Assembly: GCA_963521065.1 (NCBI GenBank)
Contig: CAUQTI010000011.1
Span: 45,530-109,529 of the forward strand
Direction of reading: 5' to 3'
Length of the DNA stretch: 64,000 bases
DNA from: IOR16 sp963521065
Lineage (GTDB): Bacteria > Bacillota > Clostridia > Peptostreptococcales > Anaerovoracaceae
Numbering within the stretch: position 1 is the stretch's first letter; each line of letters starts with the position of its first letter. Under the pieces are notes generated by a model. That model worked only from the letters and a program-made list of their open reading frames with translations. It made no database searches and was not told the origin of the DNA. Shown here piece by piece: positions 1 through 9,474 of this stretch. A program made the position numbers and the translations under genes.

Positions 1-3000
1 AAGCAATTTTATCGAAGCTTTCTTTAAAATTTGTCCGTATCGTTTTATCCATATCCGCTATAATTTGTTTTAATGCCTGCATGGCTTGCAACAAATCTGA
101 ACGCTGCTCAGAAAGAAATTCATACCGTTCTCTAACCGACTCATATTCCTTAATTGCACCGATATTTACTTCTCCTAATGTTTTCATACGGTTTTTTATT
201 TCGCGGCTTTCCTTTATCGCAGTATTCATAACGAAATCGTTCTTCGAAAAGTCCATTGCTTGAAGATATGAGATTTCAAAATCCTCCCAAAGCTTGTCCT
301 TAAAGGAATCCATCTGTGTCTCATTTTTAGCCAGCTTCAACTCCAAATCGTGCTTATTTGTCTGTTCACGCAAGAGCTGTGCATCCATCAGTTCTTTTTT
401 CTTTTCCACTTCTTCTATATAGTGAAGGTTTTTCCCTCTCTCTTCCTGCAAAGCGGAAAGAAGATGCTCTAGTTCTGATTTTTCTTTTTCCTTCTCAGAT
501 ACCGCCGATTTTAAATCAGTGCCGCCATCCTTTAATAAGGCTTTGCTTTCCTCGATCTGATGTAAGGAAGCTTTCTTTTCTATTTTTTCCTGCATTAAGT
601 CATGAAGATAATCTGCGATCTTCTTCTCCATCTGTTCAAGTCCATTCGACTCATTTTGTAAGGAATTTACCTTAATATGGAGCTCTGTAATTTCTTCCTG
701 TACGGCATTTAATTCTTGTTTTTTGAGTTTCAACTCTTCGGTTTGTTCCTCAATCAAGGCTTCTAATGCTATTTTCTCCTTCTCGGCCGCTTCAATTACT
801 TCAGATAGTTCTTTGATCATGGTCTGTGCTGAATTTTCTTCCTTCGCAATGCGCTCTAATTCCTTCAGCCAACGGCTGTCGCTGTTTTCTGCTTCCGCAA
901 GCTGCAGCGAAACATGCTTTAATTCATTCTCAGTGCGCATGCATACAATTTCTATTTCTCTATATTCTTTTTCCTTCTGCTCTAATGTTAGCTGCCCCTG
1001 CTCAATACACACTTGCACTTCTTTTAAGAAACTCTCAGACTGTAATTTCTTCTGCTGCATTTTAGAGAGGGCTTCTCTCAGCTTGGAAATTTCAGTTTTC
1101 CTTTCAAGAAGGTTTGCAGTGTTGTTGCGATGCGTTCCTCCTGTAATTGCGCCGCTTGCATTCAATACCTCCCCTTCCAAAGTAACAAAACGAAATCCTC
1201 CTGTTACGCTTTTCGATAAAGCCACAGCATTTTCTAGTTTTTCTACAATGATAACCCTTCCAAGAAGGTATTCCATAATCTTCTGATACTTCACGTCGAA
1301 TTCAATACAATCTACAGCAAAACCTTTAAAACCGGCTGCATTTTTCAGCCGCATGTCTCTTTGAACCCCGCCAGCCTTTATACTGGAAAGCGGAAGGAAT
1401 GTCAAACGTCCTGCCCGATTTTTTTTCAATGCAGAAACGGCCTGTTGCGCACTTGCATCATTTTCGCAAACAATATTCTGCACGGAAGCACCCAGTGCGG
1501 TTTCAATTGCTGTCTCAAATCCAGAAGGAACCTGAATTAAATCTGCTACAACCCCGTGAATACCAGAGAGCTCTTTTGAACGCATGATAAAGCGGACGCC
1601 ATGGTTATATCCATCATAGGATTGCTCCATCTCCGCCATCATTTTATGACGCGTGGCAGTCTGACCGATGGACATCCTTAAATCTGCGAGTTCTTGATTT
1701 AAGGCCTTTTCTTTTTCCAAATCCATTTGGAATTGTGATCTACCCTTCTGTATTTCTCCTGAAATCTCTGTTAATTTTTCAATTGCTTTTCGGTTTTCCT
1801 GCTCCGCCGCTGCATAAGATTGTTTCATCCCCTCATTTGAAGCAAAGGAAATATCTTTCTCTGTATTCAGTTGTTCTTTTCTGCTTTGCAATGTATTTAA
1901 TAAATTGAGTAAGCTGTTTGATTCCGCTTTTTTCGCACTCATTATTGAATGCAATTCATAAATGCGGTTTTTCCCATTTTCCGCCTCTGCTTCTCGCATT
2001 GCAAGCTTCGCTGCAAGAATTTCATAGTCTTTCTTCTTCGTATGTAGAGAGGTTTTTTGATCCTGTAATTCGCTGTTCAGTTTTCCATGGTTTTCACGAA
2101 GCTCCTCGTTGTTCGCGTTCTCTTTTTCCGCCTTATTTTCCAACGCCAGAATTTCTTCTCCCAAACGAGTAATATCTTTTTCCATTGCAGAAAGCTTTTC
2201 TTCACTTAACTGACTCTGATTTACGAGAGAATTAATTTCTTCTACTTTTCTCAAAAATAAATCTCGGTTTTGCGAAGTTTCAAACTCCAGCTGCTCATTA
2301 CGAGCGCGATTTTTATATAGCTCTGCATCCACTGTCTTTTTCTGCTCACTCTGCCGCTCCAACTGAACGGCAACTTCTTGCAAGTCTTCTTTGATCTGTT
2401 TATTTTTTATATCAATCGCTTCAATATTTTTCAGCGTAATATTAATTTCTACTTCTTTATATCGATTACGCAGTCCCAAATATTCTGTAGCCTTTTCACT
2501 TTCTTCTTTTAAGCTATCAATTCGGTCTTCAATTTCGTTCACGATATCATTGACCCGGTCTAAATTCATTTGTGAAGATTCCAGCTTTCGCTCTGCTTCT
2601 GCCTTCTTACTGCGATATTTTACGATTCCTGCCGCTTCTTCAAAGATTTCTCTTCGGCTCTCCGGTTTATTGCTGACAATTTCTGAAATCTTTCCCTGGC
2701 CAATCAGCGAATATCCATCTACACCAATTCCTGTATCCATAATCAATTCCCGAATGTCACGCAGACGACAGGAGGTGTTGTTAATGGAATATGCGCTTTC
2801 TCCGGAACGATACATTCTCCGGCTGATTGCCACCTCAGCATAGTCAATCGGCAAAACGCCGGTACTGTTATCTATGACAAGGGTTACTTCCGCCATTCCT
2901 CTGGACTTTCGGCTCGCAGTTCCCGCAAAAATTACTTCCTCCATTTTGCCGCCCCGAAGCATTTTGGGGCTTTGCTCACCCAGTACCCATCGAATCGCAT

Positions 3001-3124
3001 CGGAAATATTGCTCTTTCCACTTCCATTGGGGCCTACAATACAGGTAATGCCTTCATGAAACTCGATGCATACTGGGTCAGCAAAGGATTTAAAACCATG
3101 CAATTCAATTCGCTTAAAATACAA
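1..3124 (-). CDS. smc: chromosome segregation ATPase Smc (C-terminal end beyond window)
   Basis: Forms the SMC-ScpAB condensin that compacts and segregates the nucleoid. About 1041 residues are visible. The N-terminal ATPase head opens with YFKRIELHGFKSFADP and carries the Walker A loop GPNGSGKSN at residues 31-39. Long charged coiled-coil arms follow, interrupted near residues 510-660 by a hinge (GVVADLI..., GAITGGTHR). The family is about 1180-1190 residues, so the signature motif and Walker B lie off the left edge. The start is TTG at 3124, only 3 nt after the rnc stop; the SD-like GGGGTGG lies inside the end of rnc, so the two genes are probably translationally coupled. No upstream ATG is compatible with the conserved N-terminus. 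Confidence 0.95.
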   Translation of the reverse strand, partial: MYFKRIELHGFKSFADPVCIEFHEGITCIVGPNGSGKSNISDAIRWVLGEQSPKMLRGGKMEEVIFAGTASRKSRGMAEVTLVIDNSTGVLPIDYAEVAISRRMYRSGESAYSINNTSCRLRDIRELIMDTGIGVDGYSLIGQGKISEIVSNKPESRREIFEEAAGIVKYRSKKAEAERKLESSQMNLDRVNDIVNEIEDRIDSLKEESEKATEYLGLRNRYKEVEINITLKNIEAIDIKNKQIKEDLQEVAVQLERQSEQKKTVDAELYKNRARNEQLEFETSQNRDLFLRKVEEINSLVNQSQLSEEKLSAMEKDITRLGEEILALENKAEKENANNEELRENHGKLNSELQDQKTSLHTKKKDYEILAAKLAMREAEAENGKNRIYELHSIMSAKKAESNSLLNLLNTLQSRKEQLNTEKDISFASNEGMKQSYAAAEQENRKAIEKLTEISGEIQKGRSQFQMDLEKEKALNQELADLRMSIGQTATRHKMMAEMEQSYDGYNHGVRFIMRSKELSGIHGVVADLIQVPSGFETAIETALGASVQNIVCENDASAQQAVSALKKNRAGRLTFLPLSSIKAGGVQRDMRLKNAAGFKGFAVDCIEFDVKYQKIMEYLLGRVIIVEKLENAVALSKSVTGGFRFVTLEGEVLNASGAITGGTHRNNTANLLERKTEISKLREALSKMQQKKLQSESFLKEVQVCIEQGQLTLEQKEKEYREIEIVCMRTENELKHVSLQLAEAENSDSRWLKELERIAKEENSAQTMIKELSEVIEAAEKEKIALEALIEEQTEELKLKKQELNAVQEEITELHIKVNSLQNESNGLEQMEKKIADYLHDLMQEKIEKKASLHQIEESKALLKDGGTDLKSAVSEKEKEKSELEHLLSALQEERGKNLHYIEEVEKKKELMDAQLLREQTNKHDLELKLAKNETQMDSFKDKLWEDFEISYLQAMDFSKNDFVMNTAIKESREIKNRMKTLGEVNIGAIKEYESVRERYEFLSEQRSDLLQAMQALKQIIADMDKTIRTNFKESFDKIA

Positions 3125-3127
3125 AAA

Positions 3128-3814
3128 TTACCACCCCATTTTTTCGATCGCCGCTTTTGCAGCATGTTGTTCCGCTTCTTTTTTGCTCCGCCCCTGTCCA
3201 TGCCCAATGACTTTTTTATCTGCTATCAGACGGATATAGAACGTCTTATCGTGATCTGGTCCTTCTTCCTTTTCCACTTCGTAGGAAATCAGCACCTCCC
3301 CATTAATCTGAAGTCGCTCTTGAAGCTCCGTTTTATAGTCTGAATATAATTTCCCAGCCAAGGCATCTTCTATGATATCCTTAAAAATGCGCAGAATGAA
3401 CTCCGCAGCCTCCTGCCATCCTCTGTCAAGGTAAACCGCACCAATTAAGGCTTCCATCGCATCCGCTAAAATGGAAGTACGATGGCGTCCTCCACTGTTT
3501 TCCTCTCCTTTGCCTAAATACAAGTAAGAGCCTACATTCAAACGCAGGGCACACTCCATTAAAGAGCGCTCACAAACTACAAGGGAGCGCAGCTTTGTAA
3601 GCTGCCCTTCTTCTACTTCACTCAAACGCCGATACAAATAATCGCTGATGACTGCATCCAAAACAGCATCACCTAAAAATTCAAGGCGCTCGTTATTTTC
3701 ATTATATGATTGTTTGCTTTCATTGATATACGAGCTGTGCGTTAATGCATTCTTTAAAAGATACGCATCTCTAAATGTGTATCCGATTGCCTTTGAAAAT
3801 TCAACCTCATTCAC
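3128..3814 (-). CDS. rnc: ribonuclease III
   Basis: Double-strand-specific endoribonuclease for rRNA and mRNA processing. At 228 residues it is of normal length. The RNase III signature NERLEFLGDAVLD is at residues 41-53, and the second acidic cluster (ADAMEALIGAVYLD) is near residue 115-130. A C-terminal dsRNA-binding domain starts around DYKTELQERLQ and ends with the KKEAEQHAAKAAIEKM helix. The start overlaps the plsX stop by 8 bp and the stop is followed after 3 nt by smc, so plsX-rnc-smc form one operon. In many Firmicutes fabD/acpP sits between plsX and rnc; here nothing does. Confidence 0.97.
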   Translation of the reverse strand: MNEVEFSKAIGYTFRDAYLLKNALTHSSYINESKQSYNENNERLEFLGDAVLDAVISDYLYRRLSEVEEGQLTKLRSLVVCERSLMECALRLNVGSYLYLGKGEENSGGRHRTSILADAMEALIGAVYLDRGWQEAAEFILRIFKDIIEDALAGKLYSDYKTELQERLQINGEVLISYEVEKEEGPDHDKTFYIRLIADKKVIGHGQGRSKKEAEQHAAKAAIEKMGW

Positions 3815-4820
3815 TTTGTGTTATTTCCTCCAATTCAAGTACTGAATCCTGAATTACTTCTATTACCTTATTCTCTACATATGGAATGCCTTTAATGATA
3901 GCATTTTTTACCGCATTTGCATTGGATGAACCGTGAATTTTAAGTAAAACACCTTTCACGCCTAAAATTGGTGCTCCTCCGTATTCTGAGTAGTCAAATT
4001 CCTGCTTCATTTCCTTTATTTTGTTTGATAAAAGCAGTGCTCCCATCTTAGGAAGGAAGCCTTGCGTAAACTTCTTCTTAATCAACTGCAAAATACTCCA
4101 TGCCAAACCTTCTGTCAGCTTCAAAATGACATTTCCTACAAAACCATCACAGACAATGACATCACAAATCCCATCCGGAACCTGTCTTGCTTCTACATTT
4201 CCGATAAAATTCAATCTGCTTTTTGATAAGAGCTCATGTGCCCCCTTCAGAACCGTTGTCCCCTTTGATTCCTCTGTTCCAATATTGACCAATCCTACTT
4301 TAGGCTTTGCAATCCCGAAAACACGCTCCATATAGATGCTTCCCATGGTTGCAAATTCAAGAAGGTTGGTCGGTTTACATTCTGCATTTGCACCGGAATC
4401 CACCATGAGCGACATCCCTCTTCCTAAAATCGGATATGTCGTCGCAATCGCCGGCCGATCAATCCCTGGAATTCTTCCTAGAATAAAAAGTCCTCCTGCC
4501 ATAATCGCACCAGAGTTTCCGGCAGAAATCAATAAATCCGCCTCACCGTTTTTCACCATGTTCAAACCTTTTACAAGAGAAGAATCCGTTTTTGTACGAA
4601 CCGCTTTTACCGGCGCATCTTCCATTGTAATCACATCGGCGGCATGTACCACCTTAATCTGCTCTTTATTGTAGGTATATTTTTTTAATTCATTTTCTAT
4701 TTCGTCTTCACGTCCGATAATATAAATCTCGTGCTCTATTTTTTCGCTGGCCTGTACGCATCCTTTTACAATTTCAAAGGGTGCATGGTCGCCGCCCATT
4801 CCATCAATGGCAATTTTCAT
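3807..4820 (-). CDS. plsX: phosphate acyltransferase PlsX
   Basis: Converts acyl-ACP and phosphate to acyl-phosphate, the acyl donor used by PlsY in phospholipid synthesis; peripheral membrane enzyme. The 337 residues match the family from MKIAIDGMGGDHAP at the N-terminus through ISAGNSGAIMAGG and DGFVGNVILKLTEG. ATG start with an AAGGAGAAAGAGGA-type SD. First gene of plsX-rnc-smc. No FapR palindrome was recognised in the 237-nt upstream gap, which is AT-rich. Confidence 0.96.
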   Translation of the reverse strand: MKIAIDGMGGDHAPFEIVKGCVQASEKIEHEIYIIGREDEIENELKKYTYNKEQIKVVHAADVITMEDAPVKAVRTKTDSSLVKGLNMVKNGEADLLISAGNSGAIMAGGLFILGRIPGIDRPAIATTYPILGRGMSLMVDSGANAECKPTNLLEFATMGSIYMERVFGIAKPKVGLVNIGTEESKGTTVLKGAHELLSKSRLNFIGNVEARQVPDGICDVIVCDGFVGNVILKLTEGLAWSILQLIKKKFTQGFLPKMGALLLSNKIKEMKQEFDYSEYGGAPILGVKGVLLKIHGSSNANAVKNAIIKGIPYVENKVIEVIQDSVLELEEITQSE

Positions 4821-5003
4821 TTCCTCTTTCTCCTTTTCTTCCAGGAAATTGTGCTTCTTTCAATTATAAAATATATCACAAAGCCATGTTGATTGCAATT
4901 TTCACCAAAAAAATTGTCAAAGGAAATAAATCAAAATCAGGACTTAAATTTATTTTTAATCCATTCATCGCATTTTATACGTTTTCGCATTCTTCTCCCC
5001 AAG

Positions 5004-5032
5004 TAAAAACAGCCTCTATTCTACAGAGGCTG
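5004..5032 (-). terminator. intrinsic terminator after the SSB-like gene
   Basis: On the minus strand an 8-bp stem (CAGCCTCT / AGAGGCTG) is followed by TTTTT. It lies about 25 nt past the stop of the SSB-like gene, so plsX is probably transcribed from its own promoter. Confidence 0.8.
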
Positions 5033-5057
5033 CTCATCCGTCCTTTTAGAAAGAAAT

Positions 5058-5669
5058 CTATTCTTCAATTTTTAAAATTGAAACTTCATAAGCGGTCTTA
5101 ATTGTCACGTTGCCTTCCTCATCCTTTTTTCGATATTCGCGGCTCTGAATGCGCCCTGTAACAGAAAGCCGGCTTCCGACCTCCAGCTTACTTGTATAAC
5201 CTGCATTTCTTCCCCACGCAATACAAGGTATGTAATCCGACTTATTATACATCCGGTTGACAGCGAGCATGATGTCACAGATTTCTCGCCCCAGAGGAGA
5301 AACTCTGCCTACAGGCACCTTGCATACAAACCCTTCCAGTAAGACTCGATTTTCATCTTCCGTCTCTTCCTCATCAATGCGAAATTCTCTCGCAAACACA
5401 ACCACATTCAAGCGATTTTTCCCTTCTGCCGCTTCATTGTAGGTGCGAATCTGCCCGTTGACATATGCCCTTTGCCCAACAGAAAAAGGCGTTTTCCAAA
5501 TGAGGCGCTCTGATACAATCACTTGTATTTCATCGCGATATCCACTTTTTCGTTCCACTCCTAACATAAAGCAATAAAACATTTCTCCGTAGGATTTATG
5601 ACTGAACACCGGTTCATTCAATATCGTCCCTAATAATTCCACACTATTTGTCTCTAAGCCGTTTTCCAC
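5058..5669 (-). CDS. tandem OB-fold single-stranded DNA-binding-like protein
   Basis: 203 residues with two consecutive SSB-like OB folds. Fold 1 (about 5-95) contains VELLGTILNEPVFSHKSYGE and GQRAYVNGQIRTYN. Fold 2 (about 105-203) contains VLLEGFVCKVPVGRVSPLGR, YIPCIAWGRNA, and GSRLSVTGRIQSREY, then ends in a beta strand (AYEVSILKIEE) rather than the acidic partner-binding tip of canonical SSB. This agrees with the second, non-essential tandem SSB-like protein of some Clostridia. It is unlikely to be the main replication SSB. Transcribed alone, with its own terminator. Confidence 0.75.
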   Translation of the reverse strand: MENGLETNSVELLGTILNEPVFSHKSYGEMFYCFMLGVERKSGYRDEIQVIVSERLIWKTPFSVGQRAYVNGQIRTYNEAAEGKNRLNVVVFAREFRIDEEETEDENRVLLEGFVCKVPVGRVSPLGREICDIMLAVNRMYNKSDYIPCIAWGRNAGYTSKLEVGSRLSVTGRIQSREYRKKDEEGNVTIKTAYEVSILKIEE

Positions 5670-5736
5670 TTTTCTTCCCCCTTGTCATTTTTATTATTTG
5701 CAAATAGAAATCTTTTACTTTTCCGTTTCCACTCTG

Positions 5737-6543
5737 TTATTCCGTAACGGGTGCTCCGCTTTTCTTTTCTTCTGCTTTTTCAGTTCCTCCTGAATCGAGA
5801 ACCTGCTTTCCCGCATGATTGATATGATAGCCCTTCTGATAAATGATCTCCCCTACCGGAACAATCTTGTAACCGTCCCCCTGCAATTTGTCTAAAATAA
5901 TAGGCAGATACTCTTCAACACGCTCTGCATTGTTGTGAAACAGCACAATGGACCCCGGTTTTACATTGCGAGTTACACGCTCTACAATTTGATTCGTACT
6001 GATATTCTTCCAATCCAGACTGTCAACATCCCATTGAATGACATGGTATCCTTCTTGTTCGCACACTTGGATTACTTTATCATTGTAGGAACCAAAAGGA
6101 GGCCGGAAAAGTACCGGTTTCTTCCCTGTGATTTTCTCTACCTTCCCCGCCAAATCCGAAAGCTCTTGCCTCATTTGCTCTTCTGAGAGCTTTGCCATAT
6201 CCGGATGTGTCGTAGAATGATTCCCGATCTCATGTCCATTTTTTGCAATCTCCGCGACATCGTCCGGGTATTTATCCACCCATAGACTGACTAAAAAAAA
6301 GGTTGTTTTTACTTGATGTTCCTCTAATATCTCTAAGATCGGCTTTGTATGTTCATTCCCCCAGGAAGCATCAAAGCTGATTGCCACTTTTTTTTCAGAA
6401 GTATCTACTGAATAAATCGGCAATTGACGATTGACACCGATAGCAACCGGAAAATGAAAAAAAGAGATCGATATTGCTGCTGCGGCGATAGCGACTCCGC
6501 AAAATAAAAAAGCCAGCTTAGGGAATTTTGATAATGCCCTCAT
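5737..6543 (-). CDS. PdaB-like polysaccharide deacetylase (sporulation type)
   Basis: NodB-homology carbohydrate esterase (CE4) of 268 residues. An N-terminal signal-anchor (about 8-30) precedes the catalytic domain from KKVAISFDASWG. Metal-site elements are visible: the D of FDASWG, the H..H pair in GNHSTTHPDM, and the RPPFGSYN and WDVDSLDW motifs. FDASWG is typical of the B. subtilis PdaB group, which is needed to keep spores stable late in sporulation. A low-complexity, charged C-terminal tail follows residue 250. Other CE4 peptidoglycan deacetylases remain possible. Confidence 0.8.
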   Translation of the reverse strand: MRALSKFPKLAFLFCGVAIAAAAISISFFHFPVAIGVNRQLPIYSVDTSEKKVAISFDASWGNEHTKPILEILEEHQVKTTFFLVSLWVDKYPDDVAEIAKNGHEIGNHSTTHPDMAKLSEEQMRQELSDLAGKVEKITGKKPVLFRPPFGSYNDKVIQVCEQEGYHVIQWDVDSLDWKNISTNQIVERVTRNVKPGSIVLFHNNAERVEEYLPIILDKLQGDGYKIVPVGEIIYQKGYHINHAGKQVLDSGGTEKAEEKKSGAPVTE

Positions 6544-6758
6544 AATACATATTCCTTTCTAAAAGCTTCTACTGCATTCTATTCTGATTTTATCCAGCTT
6601 ATGCAAAGAAAACTTCAAAGGGCTTTTTCCCTCCATTTTTTTGTGATACACTATACATAATTTATGCGAAAGCAAGAAAGAAAAGCTCTGAACTTGAAAT
6701 AAATTTAGAGCCTTTGAAAAAATATAGAAATGCCGCTTGATACATTAAGGAGGAACCG

Positions 6759-7655
6759 ATGAAGCTATATACCATAAAAAATCGTGGTGAAGAATGTGTT
6801 GCCGTACTTGGAAAAAAGCAAGATGCTGTGTTTCCGATTTCCGCAATCGGACTTCCTTATAAAAATATGGTGCAGTTGATTTCTGAGGGAACAGAAAAAG
6901 AGTTTCTGCGGCTGAAAGAAGCGGTAGATACTCCGTCCGAAGAGATAGCAAAGAGCCTTCTTCCTCTTTCTGAAATATCCATCTGTGCACCGATTCCAAG
7001 ACCGAGCCAGGATATCATCTGCTTAGGCATCAATTACATGGCACACGCAGAAGAATCCGCACGTTATAAGGAAGAAGCCTTTGGCGGTGAGCGTCCTTAT
7101 CCGATTTACTTTTCCAAACGGGTAAATGAGGCAATTGGAACGGACTGTGAAATTCCATCCCACAAAACGATTGTGGATAGCTTGGATTATGAGGCAGAGC
7201 TTGCCGTCATCATCGGCAAAGATGCCTTCCAAATAGAGAAAGACAACGCGTACCGCTACGTCTTTGGCTATACAATCATCAATGATATCAGTGCAAGAAA
7301 CTTACAGACGCGCCATAAGCAATGGTACTTTGGAAAAAGCTTAGACGGATTTTTACCGATGGGTCCTTGCATCACAACTGTCGATGAGATTCCATCTCCT
7401 CCGTGCTTAAGCATCTCCTCTCGCGTAAACGGGGAGCTGCGCCAAAACAGTTCAACGGACTTGCTCATTTTCGACATTGCGCATGTTATTCACGAGCTGT
7501 CACAAGGGATGACGTTAAAGGCCGGTACATTGATTGCTATGGGAACTCCTGCAGGGGTGGGTATGGGCTTTGAACCTCCAAAATGGCTGAACACCGGAGA
7601 TACCGTTGAATGTGAAATTGAAAAGATAGGCATTTTAAGAAATATCGTCAAATAA
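6759..7655 (+). CDS. fumarylacetoacetate hydrolase family protein
   Basis: 298-residue FAH-fold enzyme; members hydrolyse or decarboxylate acylpyruvates or hydrate 2-oxo-pentenoates using a divalent metal. Visible motifs: CLGINYMAHAEE, DYEAELAVIIGKDA (acidic metal ligands), INDISARNLQ, GKSLDGFLPMGPCI and the C-terminal GTLIAMGTPAGVGMGF. The ATG follows a strong AAGGAGG. The MATE transporter starts 32 nt downstream and is probably co-transcribed. The exact substrate cannot be read from the sequence. Confidence 0.88.
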   Translation: MKLYTIKNRGEECVAVLGKKQDAVFPISAIGLPYKNMVQLISEGTEKEFLRLKEAVDTPSEEIAKSLLPLSEISICAPIPRPSQDIICLGINYMAHAEESARYKEEAFGGERPYPIYFSKRVNEAIGTDCEIPSHKTIVDSLDYEAELAVIIGKDAFQIEKDNAYRYVFGYTIINDISARNLQTRHKQWYFGKSLDGFLPMGPCITTVDEIPSPPCLSISSRVNGELRQNSSTDLLIFDIAHVIHELSQGMTLKAGTLIAMGTPAGVGMGFEPPKWLNTGDTVECEIEKIGILRNIVK

Positions 7656-7687
7656 ACTTACAATATCGATACTAGGAGCTGGTACAA

Positions 7688-9043
7688 ATGGAACAAAAAA
7701 ATGAATCGCATACTACCCTTATGACCAAAGGAGTGATCTGGAAACAGCTCCTTCTTTTTTCTTTTCCTTTGATTTTAGGAAATCTCTTTCAACAGCTGTA
7801 TAATACCGTTGACTCTATCGTGGTAGGAAACTTTATTGGAAGCAATGCGCTCGCCGCAGTTGGATCCAGTACCTCAATTATCAATGTTTTAATTGCGCTT
7901 TTTATGGGACTGACAATCGGTGCAGGTGTTGTCATATCTCAATTTTTTGGTGCAGGAAAAGAGGAACAGGTAAGAGAAACGATTCAAACTGCTGCCATTT
8001 TTACCATAGTATGCGGCTGTTTTCTATCTATCTTAGGCGTTTTCATGGCAGATCCGATTTTAACTTGGATTCACACTCCAAGCTCGGTGTTTTCACAAGC
8101 TTCTCTTTATCTGAAAATCTTTTTTTCAGGCATCTTGTTTTTACTGATTTATAATATGGGTGCGTCTCTCCTGCGAGCAGTTGGAGATTCTAAAACACCG
8201 CTCTATTATCTGGGGGCGGCAAGCATTACCAATATCGTTTTAGACCTTCTGTTTGTTACTGTGTTTCATCTTGGTGTAATGGGAGTTGCACTTGCAACGC
8301 TTATTTCTCAGGCTATTTCCGCTTTCCTCGTAGTGCGAAAACTGGTTCTGTCAAAAGAAAGTTTCCGACTGGACCTCAAGGCTTTAAAGGTTCATCCTAC
8401 TCGTATGAAGCGAATTCTAATCTTGGGAGTTCCTACAGGATTTCAGCAAATGGTCATCAGTCTTTCCAACGTAATCATTCAGGCATATATCAATAAATTT
8501 GGTGCAGCAGCCATGGCCGGATGGGGAATCTTCAGCAAGCTGGACGGTTTTCTCATTCTTCCGATTCTGAGCTTTGGATTGGCTATGACAACTTACACCG
8601 GACAAAATGTAGGCGCAAAACAAACAGACCGCGTCTATCAAGGCGTGCGTGTCGGCATGCTGATGAACTGCGGTCTGTGTATTTTTATGTCGCTTCTGTT
8701 TTCCCTGACAGGAAACTTTGTATTTCAAGTTTTTACGAGAAATCCTGACGTTTTATCATTTTGCGCCATTATCCTGCGAGTTATGGTTCCTTTTTATTTC
8801 CTTTTAGCCATTATTCACATCTTCAGCGGAACTATCAGCGGAGCGGGTTATTCTCTGCCCTCCATGCTGATTATAACGGGAAACATGTGCATTTTGCGTA
8901 TTTTCCTCATTTGGATTTTTTCTGCGAAGCAGATGGAGATATCCGCGATTCTGTACGCCTACATTCTTTCCTGGCTGGGCTGTGCACTCTGTTTTACTGT
9001 CTATTACTTCAAAGGCAGATGGCGCCGTGCTTTAGAAGCCTAA
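7688..9043 (+). CDS. MATE family efflux transporter
   Basis: 451-residue multidrug/toxin exporter with about 12 transmembrane segments in two related halves; Na+ or H+ coupled. Typical features are PLILGNLFQQLYNTVDSIVVGNFIG at the start, GASLLRAVGDSKTPLYY in the first half, and the mirrored GTISGAGYSLPSM in the second. The SD is TAGGAGCTGG. Its 3' end overlaps the convergent GNAT gene by 4 bp, and no terminator is obvious there. Confidence 0.93.
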   Translation: MEQKNESHTTLMTKGVIWKQLLLFSFPLILGNLFQQLYNTVDSIVVGNFIGSNALAAVGSSTSIINVLIALFMGLTIGAGVVISQFFGAGKEEQVRETIQTAAIFTIVCGCFLSILGVFMADPILTWIHTPSSVFSQASLYLKIFFSGILFLLIYNMGASLLRAVGDSKTPLYYLGAASITNIVLDLLFVTVFHLGVMGVALATLISQAISAFLVVRKLVLSKESFRLDLKALKVHPTRMKRILILGVPTGFQQMVISLSNVIIQAYINKFGAAAMAGWGIFSKLDGFLILPILSFGLAMTTYTGQNVGAKQTDRVYQGVRVGMLMNCGLCIFMSLLFSLTGNFVFQVFTRNPDVLSFCAIILRVMVPFYFLLAIIHIFSGTISGAGYSLPSMLIITGNMCILRIFLIWIFSAKQMEISAILYAYILSWLGCALCFTVYYFKGRWRRALEA

Positions 9044-9474
9044 AGAGAAAGCTTCATCACTTCCGGAAAACATTTTTCCCCTCGCTGTGGGCAGGTGTAA
9101 CAATCGAAAAATGCGGGCGGTTCATCCCATTCAATACTCTTAAAGCCTTGTTTCTTAAAAAACTTCGGAGCACGGGCCACCAGGTACACTCTCCTTGCTC
9201 CCAGTTCCTTGGCTTTTTTAAGTGCCTTATCTAACAGATCCTTTGCAACCCCGCTTTTCCGAAACGGCTCCTCTACTGCAATTCCGTCAATGATGTATTC
9301 ATTCTCAAAAAAGGCCAGAACGCAGCCGCCAATTAAAAGCTTTTCGTCAGTCTCCGCTTTCCAGCAATGAAGAATATTCGGAGAAATCAATTCATCTTCG
9401 TCCATTTCCAAGTCATTTCGTAAAAACAATTCCATGACAGGCAAATATTCTTTTGTCTCGCTTATTTTTACCAT
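9040..9474 (-). CDS. GNAT family N-acetyltransferase
   Basis: 144-residue acetyl-CoA-dependent acetyltransferase. The acetyl-CoA-binding motif A is IAVEEPFRKSGVAKDLLDKA, followed by GARRVYLVARAPKFFKKQGF. The C-terminus has paired cysteines (CYTCPQRGEKC), unusual for a minimal GNAT and possibly structural. The start overlaps the lipid kinase stop by 7 bp. Substrate unknown. Confidence 0.85.
   Translation of the reverse strand: MVKISETKEYLPVMELFLRNDLEMDEDELISPNILHCWKAETDEKLLIGGCVLAFFENEYIIDGIAVEEPFRKSGVAKDLLDKALKKAKELGARRVYLVARAPKFFKKQGFKSIEWDEPPAFFDCYTCPQRGEKCFPEVMKLSL

Noticed and set aside
81..3343. Plus-strand frames in the first 3.3 kb
   Set aside because: Antisense to smc and rnc, whose protein sequences are unmistakable.
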